From NCBI RefSeq assembly GCF_008831035.1, contig NZ_WAJR01000008.1, forward strand, positions 1 through 64,000: DNA of 64,000 bases. The letters are read 5' to 3'. Below, piece after piece: positions 41,787-56,961 of the stretch; positions within the stretch are counted from its first letter, which is position 1, and each line of letters begins with the position of its first letter. Origin of the DNA: Ellagibacter isourolithinifaciens. GTDB taxonomy: Bacteria; Actinomycetota; Coriobacteriia; Coriobacteriales; Eggerthellaceae. Under the pieces are notes generated by a model. That model worked only from the letters and a program-made list of their open reading frames with translations. It was not told where the DNA came from and did not search any database. The position numbers were made by a program, and so were the translations under genes.

Positions 41787-44700
41787 TGCGCTGCTCTCTT
41801 TCCGCTGGTCGCGCGCGTGCGATGGCGACGGTTCTCGAAGGCGCGCCATGCGCAGAACACAGCGACGCTCGCGATGCTGATAATCGCGCTCGGTATGAGG
41901 CCGGGCGTCATATAGTGGAGTTCGATGTCGTTGGTGCCCGCGGTGACGTCGATGCCCAAAAGTCCGCCGTAGAGCTCGTGGACCGGTACCTTGCGTCCGT
42001 TCACAGTGGCGCTCCAGCCCTTCTCATAGGGGATGGAAACGAGGAGCGTCTCGTCGCGTTGGGCGTCGAAGGAGGCGCTCACCTGGCCGTTCGAGAACGA
42101 TTTCAACGAGAAGCCGGCGGAATCAAGCTTTCCGAGCAGCGTCTTCATCTCGTCGATATCGAGCGTCTCCGCCTTGATGGCTGCCTCGGTCGGTGCGTCG
42201 AAGACCGCCTGCTGAACGTCGACGATTTGCCCGTGTTTGTTCACGGTCGTCTGCTTCATGGCCGTCGGGACAATCGACACCGTGACGGTCTCGCCTGCGT
42301 CGAACGTGCCCGCGTAGACCACGTTGCATGACCCGCGCCCGCCGACGTGCTCGACGGTGTTGCCGTTGACCTGGGCATAGCAGGAGATACCGGCCTCTTC
42401 GATGTCGAGCAGGTAGATGCTCGGGAAGTACAGGAAAAGCGGCCCTGCGCTCGTGGTGGTGACGGTGAAGTCGCGCTGGGTTGTGCTCGTGCTCTCCGCG
42501 TCGACGGCGGTCGCCTTATGGTAGAGGCCGCTTGCGTCGGCGCCCGTGGCGGACGCGTACATGGCTATCTGGTTGTTGAAGGGGTTGGCACTCCATGCGT
42601 CGGTGGGCTCGTCGTCGGTCGCATCGGTCGCAGAACCCGAGTAGTCCGCCTTATTCGCCAATTCCGTCTCCTCGGCTGTGGCCGCAATGCCGTAGCCGAG
42701 AGGCATCGACGAGGTCGTCTTCCAATCGCGATACGACCCGTAGAGCTTTTGAGCATGGTCGGCGACGAGCTCGGTTTCGGGTGGCTGCTCCTCAGCAATG
42801 ACGTTGGTCACCGAAAGGAGCGCATCTGCCGCCGTGTTGGGCGACTGGTACGCGGTTCCGAACGGCGTCTTCTTCGAGTAGCCGAGGCGCATGAGCAGGT
42901 TCTGCACGCTGTTTTCCTGGGTGGACGAGTACAGATCGAACGAGCCCGGCCCACTGAGCACGAGCCCCGTGCAATCAGGTCCGTTGTACTTCGACGACCC
43001 ATAGTACACGCACGTTTGCCCCGTGCGCGCGAAGCCGTTGTCGGTGGGGTAGTCCTCGTAGTATTCCTCGAGCTCGGCGATGCGGTTCGAGTATTCGCTC
43101 GCGCTTAAGTCGCATGCGGCGTATTGAGCCGCCGTGCCGTAGCACTGTTCGAAGGCGAACAGGACGACCAGGCAGGCGATTCCCGCTCGGGCAAGAATCT
43201 TGCGCCCCGTCTCGCGCTTCTCGCGGGCGTTCCCTTCGGCGGGAACCCGCAGGCCCTGGCGCACCATGAGCGCAAGGAAGGCGGTGAATCCCGTAATCAG
43301 TACCAGTTCGAGCACGGCGTTCGCGGCACTCGGGCGAATCGAGAGCGTTCGGTACCACACGTTGAAGGTGGCACACCCGAAGATGAGAAACGCTGCCGCG
43401 CCGCCCTTCACCACGGCGCGCAGCGATGTGTGACGCACGGGGCGGTTCTTCGGATTTCCGGCGACGACGAGCGCCTCGTTTTTATTGTCCAGGCAGAAGG
43501 CGATGCCCTCGAAGGCAAGCGCCACCATCGTGAGCAGCAGCAGAAACGCCATGCGGCCCGTGTAGGACGACTCGGGCACGAATCCGAGCCAGATCGTGTT
43601 CAGCTGGATGAGGACGAGCGACGAGGCAGGAATGCCCATAATGACGGCACCCGCTATGCGCAGGGCGCGGGACCTGCGAGCGTCTGCGAAGAAGACGGCG
43701 ACGCCTACGAGTACAAGAGCTGAAATCACGATCGCAGGGGTCGCGTTCGCGACGATGATGCCCGGCCGCGTGCCGATGGCGAAGAAGTTCGCGTAGTCGA
43801 AGGGGTTGAGCGAGAAGATGGTCCCCGCAAGCGCCGCCAGACCAGCGCCTGAACCCTTGCCGCCCAAAAGCGCAATCAGCGTGGGGAAGAGGATTACCGC
43901 AGAGGCTCCCACGGCAAGAATCATCGTCGCAGCATAGCGTAGGCCCAGGTGGATGAGGGGGTGGCCTGCGAGCTTTCGGTTCTTGGGGGCAATGCGCGCG
44001 GGCTCGTTTGCGCTGCCTCCGTTGCGCTTGCCCGCGTCGTCCGCGCACTTGCGTTCGTTTCCGAGCCTAAGTTCGCCCTCGTCGCAGGCGCGCTCGCTCT
44101 CCTCGATGCGAAGGCGTGCGTACTCATAGAAGAAGTAGAAGATGGTGAAGAAGCACACCATGTAGCCCGTGTACCAATTGAAGAGGATGGCGCACGCGCA
44201 CGACGCGAACAGGGCCGCGCATCCGCGTCCGCGCACCAGGCGGTACACGCCCAGGCAGGCGAGCGGCGCCATAATCACGCCGTCGATCCACATGATGTTG
44301 CTCGAATACCCGGTGACATACGAGGTGAGTGAGTAGGCGATCGCGCCGACCACCGCAAGCACCTGCGTTGCGCAAGACCCCTTGGCACCTGCCGCGACAA
44401 AGCGACCGCGCAGGAAAACGAGGCAGGTCACGGCGGCAAGCGGAATCTTCACGAGGGAGAGGAAACTGAAGAAGTAGGGCACCTGCGAAGGGTCGCAGAA
44501 GGCGACGAGCGCGTTTAAGGGACTCGACAGGTAATAGGTATATTGCGCGTAGGTTCCGCACCCCATGCCCGCGTCGGCGGAGTACAGCAGCGACGCGTCG
44601 CCGTTGATCACGTTGGAGAGCCATCCGAAGAACTGCGCGTACTGGACGGGCATGTCGTACATCATGACCGAGACGTCCCCGAAGGGGTAGATGTTGTTCG

Positions 44701-44914
44701 ATGCGAACGCGAAGAGAATCACGAAAAAGGGCACGACGAAGGAGAGGGCGTATGCCGCGATCGCGCTTTTCGTCACAGCGGGCCTCGCGCTCGGTGCCTG
44801 CGGGGTGCGCCTCTCGGGGCGCTCCTCGGGCTTCGCGTGAGATCCTGCGGCGGCGGAAAGCGGTTCGCCTGCCCTCGATGCTGAATCTGCTATGTCTCGT
44901 TTCCAGACTGCCAT
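41783..44914 (-). CDS. YfhO-family membrane glycosyltransferase-like protein
   Basis: The 1043-residue protein is a large multispanning YfhO-type membrane protein. A cytosolic Pro/Arg-rich N terminus of about 45 residues precedes the first helix. The YfhO signature YPFGDVSVMMYDMPVQYAQFF follows it, with acidic residues in the first extracytoplasmic loop as in GT-C enzymes. A dozen or so helices continue to about residue 590. A large soluble domain (about 600-1000) and one last helix end the protein. YfhO of Bacillus transfers sugars from lipid carriers to lipoteichoic acid. The coupled GT2 enzyme would supply the sugar-lipid. The start has only a weak ribosome site. Confidence 0.9.
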   Translation of the reverse strand: MAVWKRDIADSASRAGEPLSAAAGSHAKPEERPERRTPQAPSARPAVTKSAIAAYALSFVVPFFVILFAFASNNIYPFGDVSVMMYDMPVQYAQFFGWLSNVINGDASLLYSADAGMGCGTYAQYTYYLSSPLNALVAFCDPSQVPYFFSFLSLVKIPLAAVTCLVFLRGRFVAAGAKGSCATQVLAVVGAIAYSLTSYVTGYSSNIMWIDGVIMAPLACLGVYRLVRGRGCAALFASCACAILFNWYTGYMVCFFTIFYFFYEYARLRIEESERACDEGELRLGNERKCADDAGKRNGGSANEPARIAPKNRKLAGHPLIHLGLRYAATMILAVGASAVILFPTLIALLGGKGSGAGLAALAGTIFSLNPFDYANFFAIGTRPGIIVANATPAIVISALVLVGVAVFFADARRSRALRIAGAVIMGIPASSLVLIQLNTIWLGFVPESSYTGRMAFLLLLTMVALAFEGIAFCLDNKNEALVVAGNPKNRPVRHTSLRAVVKGGAAAFLIFGCATFNVWYRTLSIRPSAANAVLELVLITGFTAFLALMVRQGLRVPAEGNAREKRETGRKILARAGIACLVVLFAFEQCYGTAAQYAACDLSASEYSNRIAELEEYYEDYPTDNGFARTGQTCVYYGSSKYNGPDCTGLVLSGPGSFDLYSSTQENSVQNLLMRLGYSKKTPFGTAYQSPNTAADALLSVTNVIAEEQPPETELVADHAQKLYGSYRDWKTTSSMPLGYGIAATAEETELANKADYSGSATDATDDEPTDAWSANPFNNQIAMYASATGADASGLYHKATAVDAESTSTTQRDFTVTTTSAGPLFLYFPSIYLLDIEEAGISCYAQVNGNTVEHVGGRGSCNVVYAGTFDAGETVTVSIVPTAMKQTTVNKHGQIVDVQQAVFDAPTEAAIKAETLDIDEMKTLLGKLDSAGFSLKSFSNGQVSASFDAQRDETLLVSIPYEKGWSATVNGRKVPVHELYGGLLGIDVTAGTNDIELHYMTPGLIPSAIISIASVAVFCAWRAFENRRHRTRATSGKRAAQ

Positions 44915-45254
44915 TTTTTCTGAAAGCCATCCTAGCGCCTGCGAGGAGAAAACGGGCTTTCAGCCGAAGGTTCGTGGCATAAATCCAAAAGCTTACCCAA
45001 AGACTACATATTATTAGTGCGGGGAAGCAACCTTGCAGCGGCAATTATGCCTCGATTGTCGCCACCTTCCGAACAAGTACGCTCGGGGTGTGGTTCCTCC
45101 GCCTCGCGCTCCGCCCCCCCTCGCGTTGCCCCGCGCGCTGCTGCGCGCCTCGCCCTCCGCCGCGCACACCATCGGAAAGCAACTTTTTCGGCCTCGTTTC
45201 CCCAGCTTAAAGGCCGAAAGAACAAAAAACTTCCACAGCTCGTAAAAATTTTTC
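44915..45254. other. Divergent intergenic region between YfhO and rpoB
   Basis: This 340-nt stretch holds no gene. CTGAAAGCC and GGCTTTCAG near 44917-44962 form an inverted repeat next to the YfhO start. A very C-rich plus strand runs from 45085 to 45170. TTTCGGCCT at 45186 pairs with AGGCCGAAA at 45211 just before the rpoB promoter. No rplJL genes or ribosomal-protein leader were found. Confidence 0.5.
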
Positions 45255-45283
45255 TTGACACGCAACTATCCCCATAGTATCTT
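45255..45283 (+). promoter_or_regulatory. Strong sigma-70-type promoter of rpoBC
   Basis: The -35 TTGACA at 45255 and -10 TATCTT at 45278 are separated by exactly 17 nt. An A/T-rich stretch just upstream resembles an UP element. The start codon lies about 55 nt downstream of the -10. Confidence 0.82.
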
Positions 45284-45338
45284 TTTCGATTGCAACTTTT
45301 TTGGGAAATGAGTGCGTGCGTGAAGGAGGAAAAGCCTC

Positions 45339-48875
<3,537 letters not shown>

Positions 48876-48878
48876 GAG

Positions 48879-53300
<4,422 letters not shown>

Positions 53301-53305
53301 TCATT

Positions 53306-53327
53306 CCGCCGCCCCCACGGGCGGCGG
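53306..53327 (+). terminator. Hairpin after rpoC
   Basis: CCGCCGCCC at 53306 pairs perfectly with GGGCGGCGG at 53319, 6 nt past the stop codon. No T-tract follows, so it may stabilise the mRNA or stop transcription weakly. Confidence 0.6.
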
Positions 53328-53359
53328 ATCCACTTGACGCTGTGAGGCCCTGAGGCACT

Positions 53360-53439
53360 CAGCTTTGCCCCTGCGCATCGCGGCGCGTACCTTCCAAGTA
53401 CGCAAGCGTGCGCACGGGCGATCCTGGGTACCTCGGGGC
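53360..53439. repeat. Intergenic palindromic element, copy B
   Basis: It starts CAGCTTTGCCCCTGCGCATC, has the central GCGTAC/GTACGC pair (53385-53403), and ends CTCGGGGC. The same block order occurs after proS at 19772-19832. The region up to the hisE start shows no other feature. Confidence 0.45.
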
Positions 53440-53537
53440 CTTTCGTCATTTTCCCGTGCAGGACAAGGAAGCCTCGCGGATAGGGGGATTGTCCCCCTCG
53501 CAATCCGCATGGGGCGCCAGGTCAAGGAAAGGCGCAT

Positions 53538-54017
53538 ATGTCTGAGAAAACGTATGTCCCCGAAGGCGAGGTTGCCCCGTCTTCGCAGATTGCAACCACA
53601 ATCGAGGCGCTCGCTGCGACGATTCGCGCGCGCCGGGATGCAGGCGAGGAAAGCTACACGCACCAGCTTCTCTATGGGCCGGCCGACAAGCCGCTCAAGA
53701 AGGTGATGGAAGAGGCAGGTGAAGTGGGACTTGCAGCCAAGGACGTCGAGTCGGAGCTCGTGATGTTGAGGGCTATGGAGCACCACGCGCATGGCCATGA
53801 AGCGCTGGTCGCTGCCGCGGGCGAGCGCGTTGATGCGTGCACCGACCACCTGCGCTATGAGGCGGCCGACGTGGTGTATCATCTTCTTGTTGTGCTCGAG
53901 CGTTATGGCATCGATTTGGATGAGTTCGCCGCCGAGCTCAACGAGCGCATGACCGACGAAGAGCGACCTTCGGGGGCGGTTCGCCTCAAGCAAGGCCACG
54001 TTAAAAGGGGTAAGTAG
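53538..54017 (+). CDS. hisE: Phosphoribosyl-ATP pyrophosphatase
   Basis: HisE removes pyrophosphate from phosphoribosyl-ATP in the second step of histidine synthesis. The 159-residue protein is an all-alpha MazG-type fold with the metal-binding EEAGEVGLAAKD near residue 58 and the LRYEAADVVYHLLVVL helix. Between them, residues 70-103 form an insertion rich in His, Glu and Ala that is absent from usual HisE proteins, which run about 90-110 residues. GGAAAGG precedes the ATG. No other his gene is adjacent. glmM starts 3 nt downstream, so they are co-transcribed. Confidence 0.9.
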   Translation: MSEKTYVPEGEVAPSSQIATTIEALAATIRARRDAGEESYTHQLLYGPADKPLKKVMEEAGEVGLAAKDVESELVMLRAMEHHAHGHEALVAAAGERVDACTDHLRYEAADVVYHLLVVLERYGIDLDEFAAELNERMTDEERPSGAVRLKQGHVKRGK

Positions 54018-54020
54018 CCT

Positions 54021-55397
54021 ATGGCACGTCTATTTGGAACCGATGGTGTCCGCGGAGTCGCGAACACCGAGCTCACCTGCGAGCTTGCCTATCGCTTGGG
54101 ACAGGCTGCGGCCGTGTTCCTCGGCAAGAACATCGTGGTCGGCAAGGACACCCGCTTGTCGGGCGACATGCTGGAATCGGCGCTTGCCGCCGGCATCATG
54201 AGTGCGGGGGGAACCGAGCTTTCGGTGGGGATTATCCCTACGCCTGCGGTTGCGCTGCTCGTGCGCGAGCTGCACGCCGACGGCGGTGCGGTGATCTCCG
54301 CTTCGCATAACCCGCCGGAGTACAACGGCATCAAGCTCTTCGACGCCGAGGGCTACAAGCTTCCCGACGAGGTGGAAGATAAGATCGAGGAGTTTATCAA
54401 GAAGGGCGGCCTCGAGGGTGCTGCTGATCGAGCCGAGGAGGGCGCGGAGGGCGAGGACGCCGCCGCGATGCTTCCCGGCGACGAGGTGGGCGTTGCCCTT
54501 CCTGTTGACGAGGCCTGTGAAATCTACATCGAGCATGCGGTTCAGAGCGTGCGCGCGCAGGGCATCGACTTCTCGGGTATGCGCATCGCGCTCGACACGG
54601 GGCACGGCGCCTCGTCGCTCACAAGTGCTGAGGCCTTTCGCCGCTTAGGCGCGGAGGTCATCGCCATCAACGAGGACTTCGACGGCACCGATATCAATGT
54701 GAACTGCGGTTCCACCCATCTCGAACCGCTTGCCCAGCTCATGCGCGAAAGCGGTGCGGACGTCGGCGTGGCGCACGACGGCGATGCTGACCGAGTGATG
54801 CTCATGACGCCCGACGGCACCGAGATCGACGGCGATATGGTCGAGGCCGTATGCGCGCTCGATATGAAGCGCCGCGGGTGCCTGCCCGAGGACACTGTCG
54901 TGTCCACCGTGATGTGCAACCTCGGGTTCGTCCACGCGATGCGCGACAACGGCATCACTGTCGTGCAGACGAAGGTGGGCGACCGCTATGTTCTCGAGGA
55001 GATGCGCGCGAAGGGCTACGCCATCGGCGGCGAGCAATCGGGCCACATGATCCTTCTTGAGCACAACTCCACGGGCGACGGCCTTATGACGGCTTGCCAG
55101 TTCCTCGCGGCGGTGAAGCGGGCGGATATGCCGGTGGCTGATGTCGTTTCTATTATGAAGAAGTTCCCGCAGACGCTTATCAACGTGCGGGTGCGCGACA
55201 AGCATGCGGTGGAAGGCAACGAGGCCATCGCCGCTGCCGTCGCGAAGGCCGAAGAAGCGCTTGGCGATTCGGGCCGCGTGCTGCTGCGCCCGAGCGGCAC
55301 GGAGCCCGTGGTTCGCGTGATGGTCGAGGCGGAGGACGCGGACGCCGCGAAGACGCATGCCGAGGCGATTGCCGCTGTCGTTGAGGCCGAAATCTAG
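54021..55397 (+). CDS. glmM: Phosphoglucosamine mutase
   Basis: GlmM interconverts glucosamine-6-phosphate and glucosamine-1-phosphate for peptidoglycan precursor synthesis. The 458-residue protein starts MARLFGTDGVRG, has the phosphoserine S95 in ISASHNPPEYNG, the metal-binding DGDADR loop, the sugar-binding GGEQSGH and the phosphate-binding RPSGTEP near the C terminus. A short acidic insertion follows the second helix around residues 130-150. It is 3 nt downstream of hisE. The next gene lies 69 nt further on. Confidence 0.97.
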   Translation: MARLFGTDGVRGVANTELTCELAYRLGQAAAVFLGKNIVVGKDTRLSGDMLESALAAGIMSAGGTELSVGIIPTPAVALLVRELHADGGAVISASHNPPEYNGIKLFDAEGYKLPDEVEDKIEEFIKKGGLEGAADRAEEGAEGEDAAAMLPGDEVGVALPVDEACEIYIEHAVQSVRAQGIDFSGMRIALDTGHGASSLTSAEAFRRLGAEVIAINEDFDGTDINVNCGSTHLEPLAQLMRESGADVGVAHDGDADRVMLMTPDGTEIDGDMVEAVCALDMKRRGCLPEDTVVSTVMCNLGFVHAMRDNGITVVQTKVGDRYVLEEMRAKGYAIGGEQSGHMILLEHNSTGDGLMTACQFLAAVKRADMPVADVVSIMKKFPQTLINVRVRDKHAVEGNEAIAAAVAKAEEALGDSGRVLLRPSGTEPVVRVMVEAEDADAAKTHAEAIAAVVEAEI

Positions 55398-55466
55398 AAG
55401 ATATCGCATATCGCCGCTGTTCACCGGGGGCGGTTTCTTTCCTGGTGCTCGAGGTGAGGGAGACCC

Positions 55467-56417
55467 ATGGCATACGAGATCATAGTCGCGAAGTTCACCC
55501 CCGACGAGCCGGATGAGCGCATCGATGCCGTGCTGCCCGACGGTGTCGTCGGCATCGGGGCGAAGGCGTTTCGCTTCAAGGGCGAGGTGCGTTCCTTGCG
55601 CGCCCCCCAAAGCCTCATTGAGGTGGGGGATGCCGCCTTCGATGGCTGCCGCAACCTCGTGCAGGTCGATTTTCCAGGTGATGTCGCTATGGTGGGAAAG
55701 CGCGCTTTCCAACACTGCACCTCGCTGCGCGAGATAACGTTTGCTGAAACGCTCGGCTGCATCGATGACGCCACGTTCCAGGGAGCAACCTCGCTTTCCC
55801 GCATCGTGGCGCCTGGGGTGACCGAGATCAACCGCTATGCCTTTCAGCGTTGCACCTCGCTTGTTGACGTGCAGTTTGGCGCCCTGAAGACAATCGGCCG
55901 ACGTGCGTTCGCAAGCTGCACCGAGCTTGAGCGGATCGAACTGCCCGGCACGTTGAAGGTGATTGGAGAGGAGGCCTTCTCGGGATGCCAAGCCCTTCGC
56001 GAGGTCGTGATCCCCGAGAGCGTGGAGGAAATCGAGCCGCGGGCGTTTCGCGGATGCACCAGCCTCGATGCGGCCTCGATTCCCGAGAGCATTGTGCAGC
56101 GTTTTCCCGAGTCGTTCACGCAGGAAGTGGCGGCCAGGGCGGGCGTCGTGTTGAAGACCGAGCGCACGCGGCTTTCGGCGGCGTTTCAGGAAGCGCACGA
56201 GGCGGATCGGGCGGAGCTCATGGCCGATGGCAAGCGCCTGTGCGCCGAAGAGGACGAGCTGCGCAAGCAGCTCGCTGGCCTGGGCATGTTCGCGCGTGCG
56301 GAGAAGGATCGGATCCAGGCGCGGCTCGACGAGCTGGAAGGCCAGCTTGCGGAGGTGCGCGATTTGATTGACGCGCTCGACAACCCGACCGACGAGGAGC
56401 TGCTCGCGATGCTGTAG
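55467..56417 (+). CDS. BspA-like leucine-rich-repeat protein with coiled-coil tail
   Basis: The 316-residue protein has about eight LRR_5 (BspA-type) units in residues 20-205. They have the pattern IxxxAFxxCTSLxxIxxP at roughly 23-residue spacing, for example RAFQHCTSLREITF and EAFSGCQALREVVIP. Residues 225-316 form a charged coiled coil. There is no signal peptide, cell-wall anchor or membrane segment, so the protein appears cytosolic, unlike the surface BspA proteins. AGGTGAGGG precedes the ATG. It follows glmM in the same direction. Function unknown; protein binding is likely. Confidence 0.82.
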   Translation: MAYEIIVAKFTPDEPDERIDAVLPDGVVGIGAKAFRFKGEVRSLRAPQSLIEVGDAAFDGCRNLVQVDFPGDVAMVGKRAFQHCTSLREITFAETLGCIDDATFQGATSLSRIVAPGVTEINRYAFQRCTSLVDVQFGALKTIGRRAFASCTELERIELPGTLKVIGEEAFSGCQALREVVIPESVEEIEPRAFRGCTSLDAASIPESIVQRFPESFTQEVAARAGVVLKTERTRLSAAFQEAHEADRAELMADGKRLCAEEDELRKQLAGLGMFARAEKDRIQARLDELEGQLAEVRDLIDALDNPTDEELLAML

Positions 56418-56611
56418 CGCGCAGGGGAGGCGCGCGGTCCTCGGGGTGCGTGCGCGCCCATACGCCCCGAGCCGTCGCTCGCGAGCCCGGCGTTCAAGAT
56501 CGCGCGTGTCTGTCAGCTCGGTGTTCGGGCGCTCGGGCGCGATGGCCTGCGCGGGCTCGCGGGATGCTGTTCTTGTGCCCCTAAACCTTTCTTTCTCGAA
56601 ATCGATTCATC
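56418..56611. other. Intergenic sequence before hairpin copy 2
   Basis: GC-rich, gene-free sequence after the LRR gene, with no clear terminator or motif. The stretch 56753-56895 on the other side of the hairpin element is also empty. Confidence 0.4.
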
Positions 56612-56752
56612 GTGGACAAAAAAGGTCGATATGTGAGGAGTAGTATAAGGCAAACTTCCTTTCGATAATTCGGACCTGGGAAAACGCTGACATAAGCGCG
56701 AGCGAGCAATCGCTACCGACTTCGAGGACTCACATATCGGCATTATTTGTCC
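56612..56752 (+). repeat. Hairpin repeat element, copy 2
   Basis: About 141 bp with terminal inverted repeats: GGACAAAAAAGGTCGATATG at the left matches the complement of the right end in 21 of 24 positions (repeat arms run through GTGAG). Internal blocks CAAACTT and CTGGGAAAA match copy 1 near 40.6 kb, which lies on the other strand. Similarity extends a further 20 nt outward at one end (CTTTCTCGAAATCG). No coding capacity. Confidence 0.8.
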
Positions 56753-56895
56753 CTCGCACCTCGTTTTTCGAAAAGAAGGGTGGCCGGCGGTTCCGGCGAT
56801 GACCCTTGATGCACCACAAATCGGGACGCGATTAAAAAGTGTGTCCGAAGGGCGTTGACGCAGGCCAGCACACATTTTTCGTTGCACCATTCAGC

Positions 56896-56923
56896 AAGAA
56901 GGCCCGCTTAGACGGGCCTTCTT
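56896..56923 (-). terminator. Terminator of the ppx-ppk transcript
   Basis: AAGAAGGCCCG at 56896 pairs perfectly with CGGGCCTTCTT at 56913 around a 6-nt loop, 38 nt past the ppk stop codon on the minus strand. Confidence 0.8.
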
Positions 56924-56961
56924 ACATGCTACGATACGCCCGCGGCAATAGGGAGAAATGT

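Noticed and set aside
45090-45105. AAGTACGCTCGGGG upstream of rpoB as another copy of the same element
   Set aside because: Only one arm matches; the complementary GCGTAC arm and the CAGCT start are absent.
45085-45170. G-quadruplex or regulatory RNA on the minus strand of the C-rich tract
   Set aside because: G-runs are irregular and the tract may just be compositionally biased; no gene reads it with clear purpose except possibly the YfhO leader.
44915-45338. rplJL-type autoregulatory leader before rpoB
   Set aside because: No L7/L12 or L10 gene is upstream; the neighbour is a divergent membrane-protein gene, and rpoB has its own strong promoter.
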